Source: Alkalicoccobacillus gibsonii
GTDB lineage: Bacteria > Bacillota > Bacilli > Bacillales > Bacillaceae_D
Direction of reading: 5' to 3'
NCBI RefSeq assembly: GCF_016798245.1
Contig: NZ_JAEUZA010000003.1
Span: 1 to 64,000, forward strand
DNA: 64,000 nucleotides
Within the stretch, counting starts at the first letter, position 1; every line of letters begins with the position of its first letter. Below, in pieces: positions 1 through 7,827 of this stretch. Position numbers and translations under genes: made by a program. Below the pieces are notes generated by a model. That model was not told the origin of the DNA. It was given only the letters and a program-made list of their open reading frames with translations, and searched no databases.

Positions 1-2
1 AT

Positions 3-77
3 TCCACAGTAGCTCAGTGGTAGAGCAATCGGCTGTTAACCGATCGGTCGTAGGTTCGAGTCCTACCTGTGGAGCCA
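3..77 (+). tRNA. tRNA-Asn (GTT)
   Basis: Cloverleaf is readable. The 7-bp acceptor stem TCCACAG (3-9) pairs with CTGTGGA (67-73), the discriminator is G74 and CCA (75-77) is encoded. The anticodon loop CTGTTAA gives anticodon GTT, and the T arm carries GGTTCGAGTCC. It lies 11 bp before a second tRNA, so it is probably part of a cluster continuing to the left of the window. Confidence 0.95.
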
Positions 78-88
78 ATATTTGCTTT

Positions 89-161
89 GCTTCCATAGCT
101 CAGCAGGTAGAGCACCACCATGGTAAGGTGGGGGTCAGCGGTTCGAATCCGCTTGGAAGCT
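89..161 (+). tRNA. tRNA-Thr (GGT)
   Basis: Acceptor stem GCTTCCA (89-95) pairs with TGGAAGC (154-160), and the discriminator is T161. The anticodon stem CCACC/GGTGG encloses loop ATGGTAA with anticodon GGT (threonine). The T arm is GGTTCGAATCC. CCA is not encoded (TTA follows), unlike the neighbouring tRNA-Asn, so CCA must be added after transcription. Confidence 0.95.
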
Positions 162-273
162 TATATAGAAGTATTCCGCAAAAAGGTTTCTCCGAGGATG
201 GAGAAGCTTATTTTTTTGGTTTTATTGCTAAATAGAGCATTTGCTACAAAATAAACTATTACATAAATGATGA

Positions 274-540
274 TTACAATCTAACTATGAACTGTTTTAG
301 AAACTCATTTCCTCTTTCTTGTGTAAGCTCTCTTTCTGTTATTGAATACATCCCCACCAAGCAACCAAAGCCCTCTAAGAACGGATATAGTTTCGTATTA
401 GGAATTTTGAACTCATATTCCTCCTCGTTATAAAAAAGGCACCAAATATCTTCATTTACAACTTTAAAAAAAATTCCTTCAATATCATGGTTGTTTTCAT
501 AATACCCAACATGCATATGAATGGTTTCATCAAAAAGCAC
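274..540 (-). CDS. Hypothetical protein, 88 aa
   Basis: Starts at GTG (540) with the ribosome site GGAGGGG about 9 bp upstream, which decides the start. The product is acidic and soluble with no signal peptide, membrane segment or recognised motif. It has alternating beta-like stretches (for example the EEEYEFKIPNTKLYPFLEGF region) and the look of a small immunity-like or DUF protein. It is a single gene between the tRNAs and the lipoprotein gene, transcribed away from the latter. Function unknown. Confidence 0.6.
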   Translation of the reverse strand: MLFDETIHMHVGYYENNHDIEGIFFKVVNEDIWCLFYNEEEYEFKIPNTKLYPFLEGFGCLVGMYSITERELTQERGNEFLKQFIVRL

Positions 541-780
541 AGCAAAACCCCTCCAAAGTGTTATTTTAAAGCTAGCCTTATCAAGAACGCAACGAAGATG
601 ACAGTAGCAGATATGATAATCATATCAGAAGTCATAGAGGTTTATAAATACAAGCGTTCATAAGGATCTATTCAACTATTATAGAAAATCACCTCTAATT
701 CTCTTCCACAAATCATGTTTCTAATCCCAACATAAGGGAATGGGTTCCTAAATAACTCAAAAACAAGGGAGGGAAGATCT

Positions 781-2130
781 TTGAGGAGATATATGAAGAT
801 AGGTGTATTCATTTCTGTATGTGCTTTAGCTGTGGCGTGTAACACTTCGACTGACACAAATACTCCTGCGCAAAACGAACCGACATCGGATGAATCACAG
901 CAAGCAGAGACTGAAACAACTGAGAGCGATGAGGACGACGAAGAAGGGCTAGAGAGCGATGCTGAATCTGAAAACGATAATGAAGAAAACGTTGAGTCAA
1001 ATGAAGACGATGAAGTAGAGACGAGTAACGAAGAGCCAGTGGAAACAGAAGATCTTGCAGTTTCAGAGGAAGAGAACAATGACGACGAAGAATACACCGA
1101 AGAACAGGTAAGCGGTGGGTACCTTATTTATACAGAGGTTCTTGAAGGTCAAGATTTAGTCTATTCATTTGTTCGTACTCCAGAAGATTTAAATGTAGAG
1201 GAGCGGTTTCATCAATCTTTAATGAATAGCGATCAATCTCAACAAGAACTGTTTTCAAATGTGTATGACTTTGAATTAGATGGAACAACAGCTAACTTTT
1301 ATTACGATGAGAATGAGACATTAAGTATGGCGTCTTCAGAGTCGTCGATATTTTGGAGTATGCTTGATGAAATTGGTTTTAGGTTTGGTGTAGAGGAAGC
1401 AAATCTATTTAATCAAGATGGAGAAAGAGGAATACAGTTTGCTGAGAACGAGTGGAATGAACCGATCGAGGTAGAAAATGAGCTAAATCGTGGTTATTAT
1501 GTTCTCACCGAAGAGACCTCAGATGATGGCGAGCCTCTTTATATTAGTGGTGCCGTAGCTGGGGAGGAGATGAGTGATTCGAATGGTGAAGCATTTACAT
1601 TTGAACAAACGCTTGAAGCCATGGCAACGGTAAACGAGAATGACGGGCTATATCAAACAGGGATATATGAAGAGCTAACCATTCAAGAGGCGGAGATAGA
1701 AGACGGTCTAGCAACGGTTCGTTATGAAGTCACGCGAGACGAACAAGCTCCTGAAGAAGAGCGAATTCAATTTGAACATGTGGTTCAACTGGCTGCTCTT
1801 GATTTTCAAGTAAACGAATTACAACTGATCAATGAAACCGATCGGGTGATCTCAACCTATCCTTTAAATGAATTGGCTGACCTAAGTGTTGAAAATGATG
1901 AATCAGAGAATCAGTCAAAGATTGAAAAGGAAGATGTTTCCGATTTGGTCTATGATTATATTAGAGAAAATGATGCGTTTGATACAGAAGAGATCGGTAT
2001 GATGGTAGAAGAGCGAGAGGGAGAGGACCACTATGCTGTAGCTGTCGGTTCTTCAAGTGAAGAGAAGTTCACCACGTATGCTTGGTATCAAGTTGATAAG
2101 GAGACAGGCGAGGTTGAAGAGCGGGAATGA
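781..2130 (+). CDS. Acidic secreted lipoprotein with GerMN-like region
   Basis: The TTG start at 781 follows AAGGGAGGG at good spacing. An ATG at 793 is the alternative. A short signal peptide ends in ALAVAC with the lipidated cysteine at residue 20 (Ala at -3 is slightly off the usual lipobox). Residues 24-110 are an extreme Asp/Glu/Ser linker. Residues about 160-260 (IFWSMLDEIGFRFGVEEANL and following) resemble the GerMN fold of spore-germination and sigma-regulatory lipoproteins. The C-terminal 60 residues look like a PepSY-type domain. I infer an outer-face membrane-anchored protein. The very acidic linker suits an alkaliphile or halotolerant host. Substrate and role are unknown. Confidence 0.75.
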   Translation: MRRYMKIGVFISVCALAVACNTSTDTNTPAQNEPTSDESQQAETETTESDEDDEEGLESDAESENDNEENVESNEDDEVETSNEEPVETEDLAVSEEENNDDEEYTEEQVSGGYLIYTEVLEGQDLVYSFVRTPEDLNVEERFHQSLMNSDQSQQELFSNVYDFELDGTTANFYYDENETLSMASSESSIFWSMLDEIGFRFGVEEANLFNQDGERGIQFAENEWNEPIEVENELNRGYYVLTEETSDDGEPLYISGAVAGEEMSDSNGEAFTFEQTLEAMATVNENDGLYQTGIYEELTIQEAEIEDGLATVRYEVTRDEQAPEEERIQFEHVVQLAALDFQVNELQLINETDRVISTYPLNELADLSVENDESENQSKIEKEDVSDLVYDYIRENDAFDTEEIGMMVEEREGEDHYAVAVGSSSEEKFTTYAWYQVDKETGEVEERE

Positions 2131-2174
2131 GTGAATTTCTTCTATACTCAGGACGGAATTCCATTTTTTGTATA

Positions 2175-2210
2175 AACGTGCACGATTGATATTCAAGTGC
2201 ACGTTCTTTA
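2175..2210 (+). terminator. Hairpin after the lipoprotein gene
   Basis: AACGTGCAC (2175-2183) and GTGCACGTT (2197-2205) form a perfect 9-bp stem with a 13-nt loop, followed by CTTTA. The T run is weak. Confidence 0.55.
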
Positions 2211-2252
2211 GATGTTCTATGATACTATTAATAAAAAAGGATGGATGCGGTG

Positions 2253-2387
2253 ATGTCAGTAGTTAGTGTAACTATAAGCGAGTTTAGATGGACTGATCTC
2301 GGGTTTGAACTGTTACCGATTGTTCTTTTAGCTGGTGTGATTATGGTGGGTTTTAAGAGCCTGAAAAGCTTGAGAAGGTCTACTTAG
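2253..2387 (+). CDS. Small single-span membrane protein, 44 aa
   Basis: ATG at 2253 (with GTG directly before it) follows an AAGGATGG-like ribosome site. The peptide begins MSVVSVTISEF, has one hydrophobic span (residues about 18-33, FELLPIVLLAGVIMVG) and a basic tail ending KSLRRST. This layout is typical of small membrane proteins with a cytosolic tail. Its stop overlaps the end of the convergent tautomerase-like gene by 4 bp. Not recognised. It could be spurious, but start context and topology are coherent. Confidence 0.45.
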   Translation: MSVVSVTISEFRWTDLGFELLPIVLLAGVIMVGFKSLKSLRRST

Positions 2388-2773
2388 AGATCCACTTTAT
2401 AGTCTAATGATAATTCATCTCCCGGGAGACCACGAATACCCCAGTTGTGTTTTGGTGTTTCAGAGATCGTTATCTCGACATCGTGAGGGGACAGTTGTAG
2501 CTGCTCTTCAAGCCGGTTGAATAGAAGATGAATCAGTTTCTTTTTCGTGTCTATACTTCTGCCTTCAAAAATACTAATTTCAATGATCGTATAGGCTGTC
2601 GATCGACTTAAGTCATAGTAAAAGTCGTCTTTTTCCATGGGGAAGAATCGATGAAATCTTTTATTCGTCGGGTAGTCAAATGCATCGACCAAACAAGTGT
2701 GAATCACGTCAGAAAGTGTAGCTTTTATAGGGTTTAGCTTTTCTTTTAATCCATAGATCTTAACTTGGCCCAT
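2384..2773 (-). CDS. Tautomerase-superfamily protein
   Basis: A 129-residue protein of the tautomerase (4-oxalocrotonate tautomerase/MIF-fold) group, in the double-length class. Recognised from the MGQVKIYGLKEKLNPIK start, the central NKRFHRFFP motif with DDFYYDLSRS, and the closing HNWGIRGLPGDE motif. Family members use Pro1, exposed after Met removal, as general base. Here residue 2 is Gly, so that catalytic proline is absent and the enzyme activity is uncertain. It has a single-gene context with convergent neighbours. Family assignment is fairly sure, substrate unknown. Confidence 0.8.
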   Translation of the reverse strand: MGQVKIYGLKEKLNPIKATLSDVIHTCLVDAFDYPTNKRFHRFFPMEKDDFYYDLSRSTAYTIIEISIFEGRSIDTKKKLIHLLFNRLEEQLQLSPHDVEITISETPKHNWGIRGLPGDELSLDYKVDL

Positions 2774-2865
2774 AATGAATCACACCTTTTTCCAAGATAA
2801 TTAACTACACACTCCCTTCTATAAACATATCCTGATTCCTTCATAAACTAAAGGAGGGTTCTATC

Positions 2866-3723
2866 ATGTATTTTCCAAAATACTGGGCAAAATCAGTAGT
2901 AGATGAAAGAGAAGCTTCTGGGACTCAATTCTCCATTCCTGTGTGGCGGTGGTCCGACCATAGCTTGGATGATGCACAGCAACAGGCAAACCAAGCAGCT
3001 GCACATTTGCAAAATCGCATTCGTTCTGGTGAGTATTTGTCTAATGAATATTATGGCGATCGTCCGGTTCGAGAAGAAGTGATCTTTGAACAGAAAGATG
3101 AGCAAGGCTCGGTTGAACTGGTCATCACAAGAAATGCGCAGGGGTGTCTGGTATTGAATTCAGCACATGCGATGTTTGTGGATGTGGATATTGAAGAACC
3201 TACTCAGACGTTATTCAGTCGAATTGTTGGTATCTTCTTTAAGCCAGATGTAGAACCTGAAACGCCTGAGGAAGCAGCTATTAAGCATATAAGAGGCTGG
3301 GTAGAAGAGCATTCGGATAGAGGCGTGCGTGTGTATCGAACACGGGGTGGGTTGCGTTACCTACTTACGCATAAAGTCTACACACCGGGTGATGCGGAGT
3401 CAGATCAGTTATTAGAGCAGTTTAACAGTGATCCGCAGTACCGAATGCTTTGTACCGCTCAGGAAAGCTTTCGAGCGCGGTTAACACCTAAACCGAAACG
3501 AATTGGTATGCATCAACCCCCAGTGCGTTTTCCATACTTAGATAAAGAGGACAAACAGCAGCTCGATCAATGGGAGAAGAACTACAAAAACGTTTCTTCT
3601 GAGTGGCGAACGTGTGAGCATGTTGCCACGTTTGGGAATCCGACAATCCATCCTAAGGTACAAGATGTAATAGACCTACATGATCAAATGACTGAATTAC
3701 ATAAAGATTTGCCATTAGCTTAA
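2866..3723 (+). CDS. Uncharacterised protein with primase-like motifs
   Basis: A soluble 285-residue protein with a clear AAAGGAGGG site. I recognise it only as a conserved uncharacterised family: an MYFPKYWAKS start, VWRWSDHS near residue 27, then LVLNSAHAMFVDVDIEEP (about 95-112), VRVYRTRGGLRYLLTH (about 153-168) and FRARLTPKPKR (about 203-213). The hydrophobic-DxD strand followed by an R-x-x-GGL-x-hydrophobic strand is reminiscent of the metal and nucleotide sites of archaeo-eukaryotic primase folds. That resemblance is inference. It sits upstream of fra with a 22-bp gap and may be co-transcribed. Confidence 0.7.
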   Translation: MYFPKYWAKSVVDEREASGTQFSIPVWRWSDHSLDDAQQQANQAAAHLQNRIRSGEYLSNEYYGDRPVREEVIFEQKDEQGSVELVITRNAQGCLVLNSAHAMFVDVDIEEPTQTLFSRIVGIFFKPDVEPETPEEAAIKHIRGWVEEHSDRGVRVYRTRGGLRYLLTHKVYTPGDAESDQLLEQFNSDPQYRMLCTAQESFRARLTPKPKRIGMHQPPVRFPYLDKEDKQQLDQWEKNYKNVSSEWRTCEHVATFGNPTIHPKVQDVIDLHDQMTELHKDLPLA

Positions 3724-3745
3724 TCAATGAAAAAGGAGCGTTTAT

Positions 3746-4117
3746 ATGGACGTATTTGCAGAGTTTTTAGAGGGTATTGATAATCCCGATCATCGAGCGA
3801 GAACAGAAGAGGTATTAGCATGGGTGCTTAAAACCTATCCAGAGCTCAAGCCAAAGATCGCATGGAACCAACCGATGTTTACTCATCATGAAACATTCAT
3901 TATTGGATTTAGTGTTGCAAAGCAGCATTTAGCTGTAGCACCGGAAAAGGTTGTCATTGACCGTTTTTCTAATGAGATTAAAGAAGCTGGATATGATCAT
4001 ACGGCTCAATTAGTTCGAATGAAGTGGAAGATGCCGACTGACTTTTCTCTCATCGGTAAGCTGATTGATTTTAATATTCAAGATAAGGCTGAAGTGACAA
4101 CATTTTGGCGTAAGTAG
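3746..4117 (+). CDS. fra: Fra/YdhG-type iron chaperone (DUF1801)
   Basis: A 123-residue DUF1801 protein matching the Bacillus frataxin-like Fra (YdhG). That protein delivers iron for Fe-S cluster and haem assembly in the cytoplasm. Visible family hallmarks are [20 protein letters not shown] at the start, [20 protein letters not shown] in the middle and the C-terminal [11 protein letters not shown]. Strong AAAAAGGAG site 8 bp before ATG. A terminator follows at once, so it ends the transcription unit. Confidence 0.88.
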   Translation: MDVFAEFLEGIDNPDHRARTEEVLAWVLKTYPELKPKIAWNQPMFTHHETFIIGFSVAKQHLAVAPEKVVIDRFSNEIKEAGYDHTAQLVRMKWKMPTDFSLIGKLIDFNIQDKAEVTTFWRK

Positions 4118-4123
4118 TGAAGG

Positions 4124-4159
4124 GCGAAACAAGCGGATAGTGCTTGTTTCGCTTTTTTT
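4124..4159 (+). terminator. Rho-independent terminator after fra
   Basis: GCGAAACAAGC (4124-4134) pairs perfectly with GCTTGTTTCGC (4142-4152) and is followed by seven T residues. Confidence 0.93.
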
Positions 4160-4169
4160 GGCATGATTT

Positions 4170-4323
4170 CTTACTTATATTGGCCTTCTCCGTGGTAACA
4201 GTAGAGCGTGATTTGGTTTAAGGGGCTAGAGCTTGGTGGGATTGACGGTCAGCTTGATAAAATTGATCTTTTTCTTATCAAAAGGCAGACTGTTTTTACT
4301 AACGGATAGATATCACTTGGTAT
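4170..4323. repeat. 21-bp periodic CTTGGTAA array (copy 1)
   Basis: Eight degenerate units with keyword CTTGGTAA begin at 4170, 4191, 4212, 4232, 4253, 4274, 4295 and 4316, i.e. every 20-21 bp. The units read CTTACTTA, CGTGGTAA, TTTGGTTT, CTTGGTGG, CTTGATAA, CTTATCAA, TTTACTAA and CTTGGTAT. The sequence between keywords is not conserved. The array fills most of the space between the fra terminator and the sigma-factor promoter region. It is the same repeat type as the array at 20254-20550. No open frame explains it. Confidence 0.6.
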
Positions 4324-4411
4324 GCATTAAAAAAATGATCAAATGTTAAAATTTGTGCCACTTTTTGTGATTTGCTTACGTCTATATAAGTGAAGGGAGA
4401 GTGAGACGTTT

Positions 4412-4945
4412 TTGGAGGATAAAGAACTGGTACATAGGATGTTAAATGGAGATGAATTGGCCTTAGAGGCTTTACATAAACGGTATGCTCGTCAAATCTA
4501 TCATTATATCTTCACTGAGACGAGTAGTTATGATGCAGCGGAGGAGATTCTTCAAGAGGTCTTTTACAAGGTAGCGACTAAAATCCGTCACTTTAAACAA
4601 CGCTCATCGTTTAAGACATGGATCTATGTTATTACAAGACACGCCATTATTGATTATTATCGTAAACAGGAAACTCAACCGAAGACTGTTCCATTGCAAG
4701 AAGAGTTCATTGACTACCATGGAGGAGTGGGTCAAGGAGAGCAGCTATCAGAGCTTCAACATCTTATTAACCAGCTACCATTAAAATACAGACGAATTAT
4801 GCATTTGAGGTATATTGAGGAATTCTCATTAATTGATACAGCAAGGATCACAGGGGTTTCTGTCATGTCGGTTAAGTCTACGCAAAAGCGTGCGAAAAAG
4901 TTGCTGAAGACACAGCGAGATGAGGGGGTAGCGTGTAATGGATAA
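4412..4945 (+). CDS. ECF-type RNA polymerase sigma factor
   Basis: A 177-residue sigma-70 family factor of ECF size. Region 2 covers residues about 10-80 (DAAEEILQEVFYKVATKI, then FKTWIYVITRHAIIDYYRK). Region 4 covers about 120-172 (LPLKYRRIMHLRYIEEFSL with an HTH ending VKSTQKRAKKLL). TTG start with GGGAG upstream. The next gene overlaps by 8 bp and encodes a one-span membrane protein, the usual layout of an ECF factor with its anti-sigma. A TGCCAC-N17-CGTC pair upstream (4356-4382) could be its own promoter, but the -35 is imperfect. I infer an envelope-stress role. Regulon unknown. Confidence 0.88.
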   Translation: MEDKELVHRMLNGDELALEALHKRYARQIYHYIFTETSSYDAAEEILQEVFYKVATKIRHFKQRSSFKTWIYVITRHAIIDYYRKQETQPKTVPLQEEFIDYHGGVGQGEQLSELQHLINQLPLKYRRIMHLRYIEEFSLIDTARITGVSVMSVKSTQKRAKKLLKTQRDEGVACNG

Positions 4946-6344
4946 TCCCAAAGAGAAGAAATACATTGTCTTACCCCATAGTGCCTACACAAAAAGCTTA
5001 AATGCTTTCAAACAAGGTATGCAGGACGGAGCAGAGCCAAAGCCTAAAAGCAGAGGTGCATATATCGCCTCAAGTCTTGGAGCCGCTGCGTTACTCGGAT
5101 TTATTATTTTCACTTTTTTACCAGTAAATGACAACCAAGAACAGCCGGCGGATGAAGAAAATCAAGTGGAAAAAGTGGAAGACGTGATGGAAGAGAAAGC
5201 TGTAGATTTTGATGAGATTGATGTGAATGAGGAGTTGCTTTCGGAGGTAGTGGAGAGAGATCAGTATACGTTTTCTGATGTAGTCCAGAACGATCAGTAT
5301 GAGCTTAGTGAGAGTAGTGGAGGGGGAGATCGACCGTTTCATCATGATGAACTTCAAGTGTTGGTACCGGATGGTTGGGAGCTGAGCAGAAGTAATGATG
5401 CTTTTGCTAATGGAACCAAAACGATTTTAACGGGATTTGGTGGAGTTCAACAAACGATATTAATTTTTGATAATGAAGCTTCCCAAGAAGAGGTTAATCA
5501 TGCGAGGGCAGAGTTGTTGTCAGATATTGTGTATACAAAGGCGACAGAAGTTCCGATGGATTGGTTAAGATACTTATTTGAAGAAGAACACCGGCTAGGA
5601 ATTGAGTTCCATTTTTATAGTAGATATAATAATCGGTTTGCAATTGAGTTAGATGATACGACTAAAATGTATACATTACTAAATGAGAATGATAAACGGT
5701 TGTACGATTATGTTGAAGCCGATTTATTTGGGAAGAAACTCATTCTATTAACGGATATCAATTCGACTCATTCTAGTAAACTTGCTTCAACGTATGTTAC
5801 ATTGAGTGCTATTACTCCAAGTGACCTTAACGATATGGTGGCGGCTTATGGACCTTACGAGAATAAGTATGGCAGGCGCTCATCGATCACCATCTTAACA
5901 GGAATGCCTACGTATGACTTCACAGAATTGCTCCTTTATGAGCATGAACTAGGGTTTACAAGTTATCTAGAAGAGGGAACAGAAGTACAAAAAATTGAGC
6001 GGAATGGATTCACAGAGTGGAAATTTGTTCATGAGAAGAATGGAAACAATAGTTACTATTCGTTTGGAAAATTAGATCCATCAGTTTCAATTGAAGATGC
6101 GAAGGAAACGTTAATTAATGGGTATGAGTTTGATCCTCAATATGTTGAAGGGGCAAGTCACGTAAGCTTCTATCACATATTGCGACAAGGTCAGGCTAAT
6201 GAGATGCTGAGGACGTTTGAACTGGTGCAAAAACAAGGAAACTGGTACTACATCTTCACGCAAGCGGATAATCGTGAGGGATTCTACTCTCCCAAAATCG
6301 GCGGATTAGCAACCAAATTCCAACAAGAAATCATGTTCCACTAA
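4938..6344 (+). CDS. Putative membrane anti-sigma / sensor partner
   Basis: A 468-residue protein whose ATG lies inside the sigma gene's end (8-bp overlap, translational coupling). The N-terminal 42 residues are cytosolic and polar, residues about 43-62 form one membrane span (AYIASSLGAAALLGFIIFTF), and the rest is an external acidic region. That region contains a Glu/Asp-rich linker (66-110) and then a large beta-rich domain. I see no zinc-binding HxxxCxxC anti-sigma motif. By position and topology I infer a regulator of the upstream sigma factor. The extracellular ligand is unknown. Confidence 0.7.
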   Translation: MDNPKEKKYIVLPHSAYTKSLNAFKQGMQDGAEPKPKSRGAYIASSLGAAALLGFIIFTFLPVNDNQEQPADEENQVEKVEDVMEEKAVDFDEIDVNEELLSEVVERDQYTFSDVVQNDQYELSESSGGGDRPFHHDELQVLVPDGWELSRSNDAFANGTKTILTGFGGVQQTILIFDNEASQEEVNHARAELLSDIVYTKATEVPMDWLRYLFEEEHRLGIEFHFYSRYNNRFAIELDDTTKMYTLLNENDKRLYDYVEADLFGKKLILLTDINSTHSSKLASTYVTLSAITPSDLNDMVAAYGPYENKYGRRSSITILTGMPTYDFTELLLYEHELGFTSYLEEGTEVQKIERNGFTEWKFVHEKNGNNSYYSFGKLDPSVSIEDAKETLINGYEFDPQYVEGASHVSFYHILRQGQANEMLRTFELVQKQGNWYYIFTQADNREGFYSPKIGGLATKFQQEIMFH

Positions 6345-6350
6345 ACAACA

Positions 6351-6383
6351 AAAGGACGTTCTGCCTCATGCAGAGCGTCCTTT
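6351..6383 (+). terminator. Terminator between convergent genes
   Basis: A 14-bp stem, AAAGGACGTTCTGC against GCAGAGCGTCCTTT (one G-T pair) around loop CTCAT, ending in TTTAGTCTTT. It may serve both the sigma/anti-sigma unit and the convergent Rid gene. Confidence 0.8.
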
Positions 6384-6391
6384 AGTCTTTA

Positions 6392-6781
6392 CTAGAGCTC
6401 CTTACATGCCCAAGCATCAATCTCCACTTTAAACGATGGAGCGGCGAGTGCTACTACGTATATCAACGTGGTACATGGGAGGTGGCCATCTAGAAAGTCA
6501 TGAACAACCTGTCTCTGTTTATCTGTATCAAATTCTCCGACTAAATAGAAAACTAGCTTTGTTAAGTCTTTTATTTCCATCTCTGCTTCATCGAGGTTCA
6601 GTTTAATGTTGTGAAGTGCTAGTTTTAGTTGTTCAATGGGATCTTCAGGAATCTCATTGTTTACGCTCATCCCAAGCTGACCTGACAGGGTAAGCCACCG
6701 GTTAGGGCCTGTTACTTCCAGTTGATGAACATAGGGGGCTACTGGTTGATGGATCGTTTTAGGGTTTCTTGATGTTTTCAT
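6392..6781 (-). CDS. RidA/YjgF-family protein (divergent)
   Basis: A 129-residue Rid-family protein. The RidA trimer hydrolyses reactive enamine/imine intermediates in the cytosol. Seen here are LTLSGQLGM (about 30-38), EDPIEQLKLALHNIKLNL and the closing VEIDAWACKEL. In true RidA an arginine sits in the loop before the last strand pair. Here the equivalent stretch reads PCTTLIYVVALAAPSFKVEI with no arginine, so it probably belongs to a Rid subfamily without the standard deaminase activity. ATG has GGAGA upstream. Confidence 0.85.
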   Translation of the reverse strand: MKTSRNPKTIHQPVAPYVHQLEVTGPNRWLTLSGQLGMSVNNEIPEDPIEQLKLALHNIKLNLDEAEMEIKDLTKLVFYLVGEFDTDKQRQVVHDFLDGHLPCTTLIYVVALAAPSFKVEIDAWACKEL

Positions 6782-6874
6782 AGATTGTCTCCATTTCTAC
6801 TTTATTTTCCTTGCAGGAATTACCTTATGTATCTTGAATGGTACTGTATATCTGTTTAAAGGGGAGTGTTCTCT

Positions 6875-7021
6875 GTGCAGGACCGTATTTTAAATGACAA
6901 CCGGGAGGAGTATGAACACCTTCTACTCTTTATCACAATCTGTTCATTCCTTACGTTTAAGAAAATGAAAAAGCTAGAACGGTATAAAAAGAAACTGAAA
7001 GATCAGCTTCATATAACATAA
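6875..7021 (+). CDS. Small basic protein, 48 aa
   Basis: GTG start with a near-ideal ribosome site (AAAGGGGAG, 8-bp spacing). The peptide has an acidic start (QDRILNDNREEYEH), a short hydrophobic patch (LLLFITICSFLTF) and a lysine-rich helix ending KKKLKDQLHIT. It ends 15 bp before the MBL hydrolase gene and is probably co-transcribed with it. Not recognised. Confidence comes from the start signal and placement. Confidence 0.5.
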   Translation: MQDRILNDNREEYEHLLLFITICSFLTFKKMKKLERYKKKLKDQLHIT

Positions 7022-7036
7022 AAAAGGAGAGAAACA

Positions 7037-7819
7037 ATGCTTAAGGATCCGTGGTTTACCGTTCAAGAGATTGACCCGTCCACATTTGCGATTAGCGAAT
7101 ATGGTCATTGGGAGAAGGTGCATTCGTTTCTCCTCATTGGAGAAACGAGAGCTACACTAATAGACACAGGCCTTGGAATTGATGATCTGTCTAGAGTGAC
7201 CTCGCAGTTAACAACGCTACCTATTGATGTATTGACTACACATGTACATGCAGACCATATCGGAAGCCATGATCGATATGAGCGGATCTTTGTACATGAG
7301 GCAGATCAAGATTGGTTAGTTAACGGAATACAAGGACTCTCAATAGAACACATTCGAAAGGACATGAGTCGAGATATTACGATTCCACCCCCTGACACCT
7401 TTGATCCTAAAACGTATCAACCGTTTCAAGGTGAGCCAGCTGGTTTGCTAGTTGATGGGGCCGTTTTTGATGGTGGTAGCCGAAAACTAATGGTCTTACA
7501 TACGCCAGGTCATTCGCCGGGGCACCTCTCGTTTTTTGAAAGAGATACTGGCTATTTGTTTACCGGAGATTTGTTATACGACACCACACCTGTTTATGCT
7601 CACTATCCTTCAACCAGTCCTGTTGATCTCGCGCACTCCTTAGAGAAAATTGCTGCACTTGAAGGCGTCACTAAGGTGTATGGAGCTCATAATACATTAG
7701 GGCTTTCTCCTACGATCCTAAATGAAGTACGTGTTGCAGTTCCCTTTTTGAGAGAACATAACTTACTCCGTTTTGGGACGGGGATACACCAGTTTAATGG
7801 GTTTAGTGTTCAGTTCTAA
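7037..7819 (+). CDS. MBL-fold metallo-hydrolase
   Basis: A 260-residue metallo-beta-lactamase-fold hydrolase. The metal site is complete: THVHADHIG (His69, His71, Asp73, His74), HTPGHSPGH (His155), the GDLLYD aspartate (178) and GAHN near 228. No signal peptide, so a cytosolic binuclear zinc hydrolase. The length and the GHSPGHLSF motif match the broad glyoxalase II-like group. The substrate cannot be read from sequence. AAAAGGAGAG precedes ATG. Confidence 0.9.
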   Translation: MLKDPWFTVQEIDPSTFAISEYGHWEKVHSFLLIGETRATLIDTGLGIDDLSRVTSQLTTLPIDVLTTHVHADHIGSHDRYERIFVHEADQDWLVNGIQGLSIEHIRKDMSRDITIPPPDTFDPKTYQPFQGEPAGLLVDGAVFDGGSRKLMVLHTPGHSPGHLSFFERDTGYLFTGDLLYDTTPVYAHYPSTSPVDLAHSLEKIAALEGVTKVYGAHNTLGLSPTILNEVRVAVPFLREHNLLRFGTGIHQFNGFSVQF

Positions 7820-7827
7820 ATTTTCTA

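Noticed and set aside
17-235. Open frame over both tRNA genes
   Set aside because: It lies wholly across two clear cloverleaf tRNAs and has no ribosome site or family character.
672-1097. Serine-rich antisense frame in the lipoprotein gene
   Set aside because: It is the complement of the Asp/Glu-rich linker codons; no ribosome site and no terminator.
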